From Gnomoniopsis sp. IMI 355080 (Eukaryota; Ascomycota; Sordariomycetes; Diaporthales; Gnomoniaceae), in the NCBI GenBank assembly GCA_027946555.1, contig JAPEVC010000174.1, forward strand, positions 1-64,000: a stretch of 64,000 nt of DNA, read 5' to 3'. Shown piece after piece: positions 35,976-45,746 of the stretch (the first letter of the stretch is position 1; the number at the start of each line of letters is the position of its first letter). The notes under the pieces were generated by a model. That model saw only the letters and a program-made list of their open reading frames with translations. It made no database searches and was not told the origin of the DNA. The position numbers and the translations under genes are program-made.

Positions 35976-37542
35976 TTTGATGTCGTGGAGGAAGGGCTGG
36001 AAAGTGCTTCTTGGTTGGTGTTGTATATATGAGGTGTAGAGTAGTGATTTTTGTGTCAGGCTGTTCAAGAAGATGCTGTTGATGATGAGCTCGAAATACG
36101 GTCCAGTGTAGAGCAAAACATGCCCCTTTTATAGATGGCGGATAGCCATCACATTGAACAGATTATTTAGAACAACTTGAAAATTTCCTTCAATTCATCA
36201 TTTATCGGCCGCCCGGTCTGACTTCCATTGTATCGTGGCTGCTGTGGTGCAACGTTTGATTGGCACGCCGTGCGAAGGTATCGTACAGCTTCGGCAGGTC
36301 AGATGGGCTGAGTCGATGACTGCGCAGATCACCGAGCGCTGGTGACATCAATACAGTCCTTGGATATGGAAATCATGGTGTATAGTCGGAGCCAGCGAAG
36401 TGGCTTGAGCAAAAATATGGTGACTTGAAGCTGACAAGATTTCTTATGCTTTGGTGTCAGGCAGTCGCGTTTGCTTGGCGGATTCAGGTATCTACAACAT
36501 CGAATATATTCCATAATGTCTGCGTTATTGAAATGCCATGGCCTCTGTGGTCTTTGTTTAATCACTGAAATAATCCATGGTAGACATGTGCCTCACCACG
36601 TGTTTGTGAACCACTCGATACTCGAGGTTGAGGCTCACAACATAGGAGTACGGAGACGAGGATCGTTCGACTTGCACACAAGACATGTCTCAGTTGCTGG
36701 ATGGGAATATCAGCATCTTGGGTCCTAGGGTATATGATTCGCACCAGTGATACATGTGACATGTGCCATCTTGTAAGCTTATTATACGCTTGTTGATCCA
36801 TTCAGCTTCGTCGTGGCGCATCTACTCTTTGAGGCGAGGTGAGGCGCTGAGCTGACTCCGCGTAGGGGAGGTCGCCGGGTGTCAGCAGAATCAAAGCTAT
36901 TACCCCAGATATAACGTGCATGTTATCAGACGTTGTTATTTGTCGATTACCGATTCTGGGTCATTCAGCATGTGGCGGCGAAAGATGTCAGAAGTTTTCA
37001 GGAAGTGGAAAGGCTGGATGAACACTTCTGAAGTTCCGGCGACACTGCATACTAGGCACTGTCCTATGCGCGACATCAGGCCCAATTTTCTGCTTGACGC
37101 CGTGTAAGACGATTGGCTGAATGCCATCATGCTAGACCGAATTGGTAACTGCCGACCCATACTCGCAGGGCTGAACCTTGCAAACAGCGCCTTTCCTTGT
37201 CGCAACGTCAGCTCGCAGATGCCTAAAACCCTCTCTTTCTGCTTTGCCAACCCGTCAAGAACCCGCTCTGACTGCAATCAACCTCATCAAATTGGTCCTC
37301 GGAATCAATTCAAAATCACCCCTCTCCGCTTGTAAGTGTTCGTCTCGTGGTTTCAGAAGTATTTCGGGCTTACCGCTGCGTAAAAGCGGTTTCTCTAACT
37401 TGGCGGTGGCACAAAGCCAGACAACGTTCAGTTGAACGGATACATCGTCCAAGGACCGCGACTATCAGGTCGTGACCCAGTCTTCCACCGCCCCGAATCT
37501 GACATCAGAGCTACTTGCCTCATCCCTCTCAACCTTTACAAC
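35976..37542. other. Divergent intergenic region
   Basis: 1.57 kb between the small secreted protein (-) and the UCH gene (+). Apart from the TATA box at 36126 nothing specific is recognised; frames are short and overlapping. Confidence 0.5.
36126..36133 (-). promoter_or_regulatory. TATA box, small secreted protein gene
   Basis: TATAAAAG on the minus strand, about 150 bases before the ATG at 35975. A strong TATA element is typical of highly or conditionally expressed secreted-protein genes. Confidence 0.55.
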
Positions 37543-38375
37543 ATGGCGGCCACCCAAAAGAACTGGACGATATTGGGTAAGCCTGCGCTTGGCAATTACA
37601 CAACAGGCGCCTCTGCGCCCTGCTCCGCCCGGAATGGCCTCAGTCGATCACTAACACAGACAAAAAAGAAAACAATCCCGAGGTCATGAACAAGCTGAAG
37701 AAGCTGTTGGGCCTATCGGATGATCTGGAATTTTATGATGTCTGGTCGCTCGACGACCCCGAATTACTGGCGCATATCCCAAGACCAGCGCATGCCCTCC
37801 TTGTCATCATCCCCCTCACTAAGGCCTGGGATGAGGAGCGGAAGGCGGAAGACGCAAACAAGGAGGACTACACTGGTGCCGGTGAGGGAGAGCCTGTCAT
37901 CTGGTTCAAGCAAACCATAGGCAACGCCTGTGGCTCCATCGGACTACTGCACTCCGTCATCAACGGTCCAGCCTCAAAGTACATACTCCCAGGCAGCGAC
38001 TTTGAGAAGTTGAGGCGTGACGCGATCCCATTGAAAATGGACGAGAGGGCACAGATGCTCTACGATAGCCAGAGTTTCGAGGATGCCCATGCCGCCGTTG
38101 CCAACCTTGGCGACACTGTCCCTCCAACGCCTGAGGTTGGACACCACGTAGGGGGTCACTTTGTCTCTTTTGTCAAGGCAGATGATGGGAATATTTGGGA
38201 GTTAGAGGGGTCTCGCAAGGGGCCAATCAACAGGGGTGTGCTGGCAGCTGATGAGGATGTGCTGAGCCCCAAGGCTCTTGAGCTGGGTCTCAAGAGGGTA
38301 ATCAAGCTGGTTCAGGATGCAGGTATCGATGATCTCCGATTCAGCTGCACCGTACTCGCTCCGAAGGCTTCGTAA
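37543..38375 (+). CDS. Ubiquitin C-terminal hydrolase, peptidase C12 (UCH-L3/Yuh1 type)
   Basis: Cysteine protease expected to cleave small adducts from the C-terminus of ubiquitin or Nedd8/Rub1. Exons 37543-37576 and 37660-38375 (83-bp intron, acceptor ACACAG) give 249 aa. The 11-codon first exon supplies MAATQKNWTIL and the joined codon gives Asp, leading into NNPEVMNKL, the usual family start. The oxyanion-hole Gln96 and nucleophile Cys102 lie in QTIGNACGSIG, and His178 in GGHFVSFV. Odd: the position normally held by the catalytic Asp (E-L-D-G in animal UCHs) reads E-L-E-G, with Glu194. The crossover loop is present (about 165-177). Length is normal. Activity is likely but that substitution deserves a check. 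Confidence 0.93.
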
Positions 38376-38969
38376 ATGGGTTGATAGTATGTCCTGGAAC
38401 TGGGAAATTGCTTGTCCCTCAGTCCCCAATCTCAGACTCTCAAGCCAGATATCTAAGCCATGGAGAAGCACATGTCGTCGCCACATATGTAGACAGGTAG
38501 CTCTTCGCGGCAGTCAAAATGGGGCAGTCTTCTGACATGTCAGTCTGGTACGTGCAGGAAGGGAGCGATAGTAATAATGTTTTTTTTCAATTGCACTCTT
38601 GTAAGACACTGTCAGAGGATCGCTCCTTGTCCCGCTGACAGCTTTTGACAACCTCCCCGCCCACGGCACAACATCGCAGACAGGCCCGTTATCGCAAGGT
38701 TGACTTGAAACCTAGAGCCTTGGGCGCATTTCACACGCGCTGCAGATTCTATTCATTGTGTAAGGCTTCTTGGCCACCTTGATGGACATGATTAGGGACT
38801 AATTTTGACAGGCTTACAGACCTTTATTCTGCAATTAAACTGCCTTAGGTCATTGCCATCGCCGGATTAGAATAGCCGACATCATCTGGGGAACAGAATA
38901 CTCACCATATCAGGATTAATTCGCGAAGCCAGCCAATTCACCGTCTCATTTTAACAGTCACCTCCGCTG
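38376..38969. other. Convergent intergenic region
   Basis: About 600 bases between the UCH stop and the broken C-terminal end of the GT17 gene. Contains a T-rich run near 38580. Nothing coding recognised. Confidence 0.45.
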
Positions 38970-39047
38970 CTACATATTAGAGATCAGTGGCGACTGGACG
39001 TTCTCGTTCGACTCAGCTCGATAGAAAAGCTGCCCACTTCTGTCCCG
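38970..39047 (-). pseudogene. In-frame remnant of the GT17 C-terminus beyond two stop codons
   Basis: Reading on in the same frame past the stop of the GT17 ORF (TAA, 39071-39069) and a second stop (TGA, 39050-39048) gives RDRSGQLFYRAESNENV before a further TAG. This resembles the C-terminal block of fungal GT17 proteins, where D-L-W-D-R is followed by an aromatic/acidic segment. The match suggests the original gene continued here and was interrupted by nonsense changes. Short match, read by eye. Confidence 0.45.
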
Positions 39048-39068
39048 TCAAGTCATGCTACACTTCTT

Positions 39069-40208
39069 TTAAACCGCTATCAGACCTTGGTCGCGATAGT
39101 TTCGTGCATTTAGAAACACGTGGGAGAATGACTCCACTTTCTGCAATACCTCGTCAACAGTGGCCAAGCACGATGAGCAGTGCCATCCTCCATTCCACAA
39201 ATCATCCTTCTCAGGCCATCTGATCACTGGAGCTAAATATCCCCAATGCCTCTCTCCATCCTCCTTCCGAAGGTCACTTGGCAATATTGTATCGCTCAGT
39301 CCCTGGTAAGTCGTCGCTTGTGGATGTGGCCAGTCCAAACCTCGGTGGAGGTATTGGAAGCTGTAGTAGTAGAGCTCACTGTGTATGGTCAGCCGCCGAG
39401 GGATTTCGCAAGCGCGCAAGACAAGTAGCGCCTCGGGTCTGACCAATTCGTCCACGTCTGCAACGAGCAAAACATCCCCCTGTGTAGGTGATTGTTCACC
39501 GGTGAGATGGGGGAACACCTGCGTGAACAGTGCGTTCCGTTGGAGGTCCTCAAAGTCCCAAGGTTGCTCGGGGCTGAAGTCGATCGGGTACACCATTTCG
39601 TGGTAGATGATTTTGTCGTGATACGCTGAGAATCTGTCCCAGTTGTCTCTCAAGATCAGAGGCTTCTCTTGCCCTGTAGAGGATTTTCTTGCCTCTATGA
39701 TCACGAAATAGTCCACAAAGTCGTAGGTAGAATTAAGACGAATCTGCATCCAATCTAATTCAATATCTATGATGAAGAGATCATAGACTTTTCGCTTGCT
39801 GCTGCCGGTTCCCGGCCGAGGGACTGGCTTTTTGTCGAATATTTGGAGCCCAAGTTCTCTACAAAGTGCCTGGGCGAACTGGGGTTGTGACGCATCGGTG
39901 GAGGTCATTCGCTTGGTGTGCGAAATTGCTGAGACAAGCTCATGAGCTGTAGAGTGGCCGGGTATCCAATGGCCGACTGAGACCAGTGCCTTGTACCTTT
40001 GCCCGAGGAGTAGTGACAGTATAAGAAGAGCCAACAGCCACACGGCCAGCCAGCAACGGGTCAGTAAACGTGGACGTAGCCGAAATCCCATATTTAGAAA
40101 GTGTCTCGCTGGAGCCTTGACGTAGATGAGGCGGTTTGGGTAGCGTGAGGCGAATCGAGAAGGCAACTTCCCATGAGTGGGAAGCTCCAGGCTCCTTGAT
40201 CGCGTCAT
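39069..40208 (-). CDS. GT17-family glycosyltransferase, probably truncated
   Basis: Resembles beta-1,4-mannosyl-glycoprotein N-acetylglucosaminyltransferase (MGAT3-type, family GT17), a Golgi type II membrane enzyme. Single exon, 379 codons. Short cytosolic N-terminus, signal anchor about 52-68 (WLAVWLLALLILSLLLG), stem, then the catalytic domain from about 140: VYDLFIIDIELDWMQIRL, VDYFVIIEARKSSTG, metal-binding ADVDEL (250-255), and GGWHCSSCLATVDEVLQK. Met40 is an alternative start nearer the anchor. The reading frame stops at YRDQGLIAV, where relatives continue for several dozen residues; related sequence continues in frame beyond the stops (38970-39047). It could be a pseudogene or a shortened protein. 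Confidence 0.75.
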   Translation of the reverse strand: MTRSRSLELPTHGKLPSRFASRYPNRLIYVKAPARHFLNMGFRLRPRLLTRCWLAVWLLALLILSLLLGQRYKALVSVGHWIPGHSTAHELVSAISHTKRMTSTDASQPQFAQALCRELGLQIFDKKPVPRPGTGSSKRKVYDLFIIDIELDWMQIRLNSTYDFVDYFVIIEARKSSTGQEKPLILRDNWDRFSAYHDKIIYHEMVYPIDFSPEQPWDFEDLQRNALFTQVFPHLTGEQSPTQGDVLLVADVDELVRPEALLVLRACEIPRRLTIHSELYYYSFQYLHRGLDWPHPQATTYQGLSDTILPSDLRKEDGERHWGYLAPVIRWPEKDDLWNGGWHCSSCLATVDEVLQKVESFSHVFLNARNYRDQGLIAV

Positions 40209-41115
40209 ACACGGCTCCGACGTCTTGAGACAGGAGTACAGAAGACTCTTAGACAGATCCCCGACCGAGGTGAGCAGAACAGCTTCAAACGGACCTCAGC
40301 TCCGACGGACAAGGTATTGAGTTGTGGTCGACGCGGCACAGATGGCACGCTTAGTAACAAACTCTGTTGCGCGACATATAGGCTGGTGGGGAACAATTGC
40401 ACAAATCCAACGGTAAAGAGTGACTGAAAAGAAGACAAACGATACGAGGTGGTGCACCGGGGCAACGATTTCGACAAAGCGTGTCGCGCTGGCTTGTGTT
40501 GCTTAGTGTTGTGGCATGTCGTCAACGAGATGTTGAATCCTTTGAGGCTTTCTGCCCAGGTTAGGTACCTTAGGTAGATACCTAAGTATTTACTTACCTA
40601 GGGAAGTAGGCAGGTAGGTAATTGCCTAATAAGTGTTTGAGCTGGGGCAACTTTTGGGACTTACTCAGGGTCGTACCGATCTCCGGCCCAACTTCAATGT
40701 TGAAACTGCAGCATGGAGATCACTCGCTCTTACCCTGTTGATTCATCAATGCAAGGACCTCGGGAGTCATTGCGCGACTCGTACTGCGGCAGGTCAGAGC
40801 GGACTCTCACCAAGTCTAGCGGTGTCATCCCATCATTCAGCTCATCAACGTTTACCTTTTATCTGCCATTTGGAGACTCATGACAAAAAGATATGGGTGA
40901 CCACCACGGACGACAGAAACACAAATTGTGGAATCAAGCTTGGCAGGAGCCGAGACACCCTGGGGCAATCCGTAAATGAATATGATACATAGTATTTCAC
41001 GTTGCAGGAGAAGACATAGCTTTTTCTCTCAAGTAACATGGAGATGGGCACTATTTGGCTTGGCAAGTTGCAGGTGTCTTTGTCAAATCGGATTTGGGCG
41101 TTTCTCTTCCGTCTA
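40209..41115. other. Upstream region of GT17 gene
   Basis: 900 bases with no supported gene. The notable feature is the TAGGTA/CCTAGG cluster at 40561-40620, about 350 bases upstream of the GT17 start. Confidence 0.5.
40561..40620. repeat. Dense TACCT/AGGTA motif cluster (60 bp)
   Basis: Sixty bases consisting almost entirely of TAGGTA, TACCTA and CCTAGG half-sites in both orientations, forming several possible short hairpins. It has the same motif as the isolated copies elsewhere but here occurs as an array. Confidence 0.7.
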
Positions 41116-41879
41116 TTACAAGCCCGAAGCTATCACGAAATTCTTCCACAAATAAAATGCTACTTCCAGATGTTGAGACCTCACAAATGAACTTGATTTC
41201 CTCTCACCCGCGACGCCTTCCAGTTCAGCCATCCACACAGGTCCTTCAATTGACCTTTCGGTAATAGCCTCAATATCAGCCAGCATTGTTCCGACAATGA
41301 CATTGTAGATATATGAATCGCAAGCCCCTGGGCTGGCAGCCTCATACCCATACAATCTAACTTTGGGGCCCGAATCTGCTGTACCAGGCACGAAGTTACC
41401 AGACAAGTCTTGCGTCTGGGTGCCCGAAGCAGCTTTCATTATGATCAGACTACCATCAAAATACATTTGAATATCGCCAGCGGTCTGAGAAGTATTGAGG
41501 ACGAGATCGGAAAGTGTAAGTCGTCCTCGTAGTAAGGGCCGTGGACCACACAGCAAGTGCGCCATTGGCTGAAGCGGATGCATCGCTTTGAAGTACGCTA
41601 GACACAGTTCAATATAAATACCAAGATCCCAAAAAAGGCCATTTCTGCAGGGTGGGACTTCGAAGAATTGATTACACATATAAGATTCTCAACTGCATAC
41701 ACTAGTTGAGGGGAAATGCTTACGCTGATTTGAGATGAATCTCCTATTTCCTGCCCATGCATCCGAAACTCGATAGAATCCCTAAACAGCCAGTCAGCAT
41801 CAAGCAGATTACGTAGGAAACACTCTGAGACCTCAGACATATCGCGAGCTTCCTTTCGCATCTCAGGTCCAAGAATCAA
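41116..41879 (-). CDS. Doubtful hypothetical gene (two overlapping frames)
   Basis: Two adjoining minus-strand frames: 41879..41598 (93 codons) and 41679..41116 (187 codons). A GTAAGC donor after SSQIS at about 41725 could splice the first towards the second, but I could not find an acceptor that keeps phase and avoids stops. The second frame has a regular, protein-like composition (LVLNTSQTAGDIQMYFDGS, VRLYGYEAASPGACDSYIYN). No family recognised. It could be a real multi-exon gene whose structure I misread, a decayed gene, or chance. Confidence 0.25.
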
Positions 41880-42992
41880 GACTTCAAGCCTTTCATGCTG
41901 AAATGAAAAAAAAAATTCTGGAAATTGCCCCTGGAACTGGACCTGACTGCCATAGGACTGCTGGATGGGACTTGAGGCACACTCAGCCGCACTATATGTT
42001 GACGATATGCACCGCCTGCCTGAAGTCCAGAGAAACTGCGGACATCCACCTAGAGCCTTGTAAGATGGAAAGTGACCACCCTAATGAGATGTGATAGTGG
42101 AATAACATGGCTGGGGAGGCTCTGTGCATGTGAGGTAGCAAGGCACTTGGAGAGAAAACAAGCTAGATTCCCTTGGAAGTGTTCCTATCGACTAATCGAG
42201 TCACCGACGTGGAAAGTGGGCCATACTACCCTTTCAACCTCTTCTCATGGACTCATTATTCATGTGAAGAGCTGTACATCAGAACCAGTGAAATCAATGA
42301 GAACTTGCCTGAATTGGGTTCATTCTCAGGACTCAGGAGTCAGGGCTTATGCCTACATATACAAGCAGTAAGTATCTTTCCAAGCTAGCAGACGAGGCTC
42401 GACTTCACTATATGCAGCATTGACGTTGTTGGCTATGAAGAGAAAGGCAAATTTTATGATTGTAATAACAGAATAGGCTGGGTATAGGAACGTCGTGGGG
42501 GTTTGGCCGTATATAGTCGGCCACATAATTGACGGCCTGAATACCTACTTAGCGAACGTGCGGAAGACGCTCTTCACCGAGTCAAAATATAACGGGCTCT
42601 CCACTTGAACTGCCTTATCTTGTCGAAATTACCGGTGTCACAGAATACACACACCGCACCGCATATCTAATTGTTGAATGCCAGAGAATGATTGCTCGAC
42701 GGTGAGACTCCCGGAGCTCTTCCGGTGAATCCGGTCCGGACATCAGTTACTTGCTTAATAAGCCAACAATTCAAGCCTATCTTTACCCCCTGGACGGCTC
42801 TCAGCAGCATCTTCGTGATCATCAACCGCACGGCGCTAAGTCGTCCTTGGTACAGAGCGGGTGGAGGAGAAAGAGATATCGTGGCCGTTATCTCGGTTAG
42901 TACCGGCCTCGATGTATTCTTTGGCATTGCCGGGTGCGCTCGGCCCGGTCACGGCGCGAAGGTTTCTGCACCTAAACTGCGATCCTCGAGCG
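41880..42992. other. Intergenic upstream of threonine aldolase
   Basis: About 1.1 kb. An A10 run lies near 41906-41915. No coding sequence supported. The last few hundred bases stay open in the aldolase frame back to 42861, but the residues before 42993 do not look like part of the enzyme. Confidence 0.45.
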
Positions 42993-44362
42993 ATGCCACG
43001 AAAGTCTTATGCGCTTCTGCCAACAGTCTTAAAGCACCGCCGACCGCACTCTGTTGCCTCAAATCGCTTCTTGTCTTCAAGCTCAACATTCAAACAAAGA
43101 GTCGACAAGATGCCAGCCGAACAGAACGCTTGGGTGGGATATCAGGGGGCCGCGGGCTTTGACCTGCGAAGTGAGTTTGCCACCGTTGGGACCCGCCAAA
43201 AGAACATTGATACTAAGAAGTCGATTCAGGCGACACCCAGACCACGCCAACGGCATCTATGCTGGCGGCCATCGCCAAAACTACGCTGTTGGATGATGTC
43301 TTCGAGGAGGACCCGACTACTATTGACCTGGAAGCCCACTGCGCCGCCTTGACTGGAAAGGAGGCCGGCCTGCTTGTCCTCTCAGGGACCATGGGAAATC
43401 AAGTCGCGCTGAGGGCTCACTTGACCCAGCCACCCCACGGTGTATTGTGTGAATACCGCTCGCACATTGTCAAGTATGAGGCAGGAGGGTAGGTTCCTCA
43501 CCTGAGCAACATCTTTTTTCACCACACACTAATCTTCCATAGTGTTGCCTCCCTCTGCGGTGCCATGCTTGAATGTGTGCGCCCCTCGAATGGCACATAC
43601 CTGACGCTGGAAGATATCCAGGCACACGCCCATCTAGGCGACAACGTACACACCTGTCCAACGCGCGTCATCTCACTCGAGAACACCCTCAATGGTATGC
43701 TCATGCCACTTTCCGAGGTGCGGCGCATCTCGGGCTGGGCTCGGGAGAATGGCCTTAAGATGCACTGTGATGGTGCCCGATTGTGGGAGGCCGCGGCCTC
43801 GGGGGCCGGCAGCATGCAGGAGTTTGCTGCGTGCTTCGATACATTGAGCCTGTGTTTTTCCAAGGGTCTTGGTGGCCCCATCGGCAGCATCTTGGTCGGA
43901 TCCAAGGATGTGATCAAGCGCGCGCGATGGGTTCGAAAATCGATTGGTGGTGGCTTGAGGCAGTCCGGCGTCATCGCGGCCGCGGCAAGGGTTGCTGTGG
44001 ATGAGACGTTTGGCAAAGGACCGAACGGCGAGGGTGGCTTGCTAAAAAAGAGCCACGAGATTGCTCAGACGATCCAGAAGATGTGGACGGATCTGGGCGG
44101 CAAGCTTGTACACCCTGTGGACACGAACATGATATGGATCGACTTGAAGGATGCGGGATGTTCAGATGCCCGGATCCAAGAGCTGGGCAAGGAGCACGGT
44201 GTCAAGATAGGGGGCGGCAGGCTGGTGTGTCACTATCAGATTTACCAGAATCGGGAGGAGATAATACCCCGTCTTGAGAAAATTTTCAAGACCATCTTTG
44301 AGGAGAAGGGTAAGGGGGCGGTGACAAACGGGAACGGAGCGAAGGGATTGTACACAAAATAG
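42993..44362 (+). CDS. GLY1: Low-specificity L-threonine aldolase (PLP enzyme)
   Basis: Cleaves L-threonine/allo-threonine to glycine and acetaldehyde using pyridoxal phosphate. Exons 42993-43170, 43230-43488 and 43543-44362 (introns 59 and 54 bp; donors GTGAGT and GTAGGT) give 418 aa from this start. Starting at the internal ATG at 43110 gives 379 aa, the common cytosolic length. I list the longer form because its extra 39 residues are Arg/Ser-rich, lack acidic residues until the end, and contain RFLSSSS, like a cleaved mitochondrial presequence. Core motifs: SDTQTTPT, DDVFEEDPTTIDLE, LSGTMGNQVALRAHL, HCDGARLWEAA and FSKGLGGPIGS with the PLP lysine (Lys253 in the long form). The enzyme identity is secure; the start is not. 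Confidence 0.9.
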
Positions 44363-45746
44363 ACTGATCAAGATAAAGAATGATAGCAAATCCATCAGCG
44401 CTGAGTAGACGAAATATGTCGCGCAGCCAGGCTGACCAGGCTGAGCCTATGGCGCATGCCTTACGACGATGTTCCTGTGCCATGGCCTAAGTTGGCCTCT
44501 ATCAACATAATTTGACCTGATGACCGTGGTCTTGGCTGCTGACCATACACTTGTCAAGATTGAAGATGCCCACGCGGACGTTATGTTCCGGCCTTTCCGT
44601 GCCCAGCCGTTACCTTGGTCAAACGCCAGGAAAGATATATTCTAGAGTTTTTCGGATGTCACCTCTCCAAATACGAACCTCTTGGCCTCCATCATTGGCT
44701 TCCTCTACGCATGAGCCCGTTAGTATTCTGTGCAATACGCTCCACTCAGAATCTCGAATCTCAAGGCGACTCAAGGGTCGGTTTCTTTATAGTCACGGCG
44801 AACATGGCGAGCAACTTTGAGGAGGGAGATCAAGTGTCCTTGAAGTACTGCGTGGTAACGGGCGACTGACGTTTCTGGCGGCCGGTTACGATACGATCAG
44901 AAGCACCCACTACCTCTCAACTGCACAATGAGTCCATATGATTCCAGTGTTGGAACATCCTGCTAACTCATGTCAGATTTTATAATACAATATAGGGATT
45001 GGCCCATGCCCAAGCGGGGTCTAGGTCTGGGTTCAAGCTAAACGCGCTGAAGGGGTGGTGGGGGTCACCCCTGCGACCCTAGAGGACGGCTTCAGCTACT
45101 GGGGATTTTAGACTGCCAAACCCGTCCGTGTACCCGTTAGCCGACCCCGTATAGAAGACAAACTTAGCTCAGCTTCGCCAATCTATTTTATAGTGTTAGA
45201 TTATGGGGTAGCAGGAGAGGTAACGGTCAGTGCGATGATGCAGGAACGTGGTCATATTGATGATAAGTCTGGACGTCCCATGGCCTGACGATGGCTTCAA
45301 GGACCTCTGGTGGCTAGTGGGACGTGCCTCCATTGGCCACCTGTGCGTACCACCAACATATAATAATAAGGTATGGTTCAGACACGAAGCTTCGCTGATC
45401 ATGTGAGATATCCGAATAAGTCCTCGTGCTCGTTAAGCGAGACGGCCTCTATCAACAATTACTGTCCAAGAAGCACCAGAAGCTCAAGCTCCCAGCCCGC
45501 GCCTCTTGTCCTCCGACCCTGTATCGGTCCAATAGGTCCGAAATTTTGTCAAAGTTCCAGGCGTTGCCAAAGACTGGAGGGCATCATGACTTGGCAACGG
45601 AAATGACTGCTTGGCAACCATACACTAGGTGACCGTCCCCTGAAATCCCCAAAGGCGAGGTCTTCTTATGGTGTATCTGCTTGAGGTTGACCCCTCCTCC
45701 AGCGTCAATCCAATTGCTTCGCAGGAAGTCGACTTCCACACTCGAA
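44363..45746. other. Intergenic, 1.4 kb
   Basis: No gene supported between two genes on the same strand. Open frames are under 90 codons and unrecognised. The right end is expected to contain the trehalase promoter; no clear TATA box seen. Confidence 0.5.

Noticed and set aside
45001..45050. GGGTTCAAGC sequence suggesting a tRNA B box
   Set aside because: No cloverleaf could be folded with flanking sequence; isolated match.
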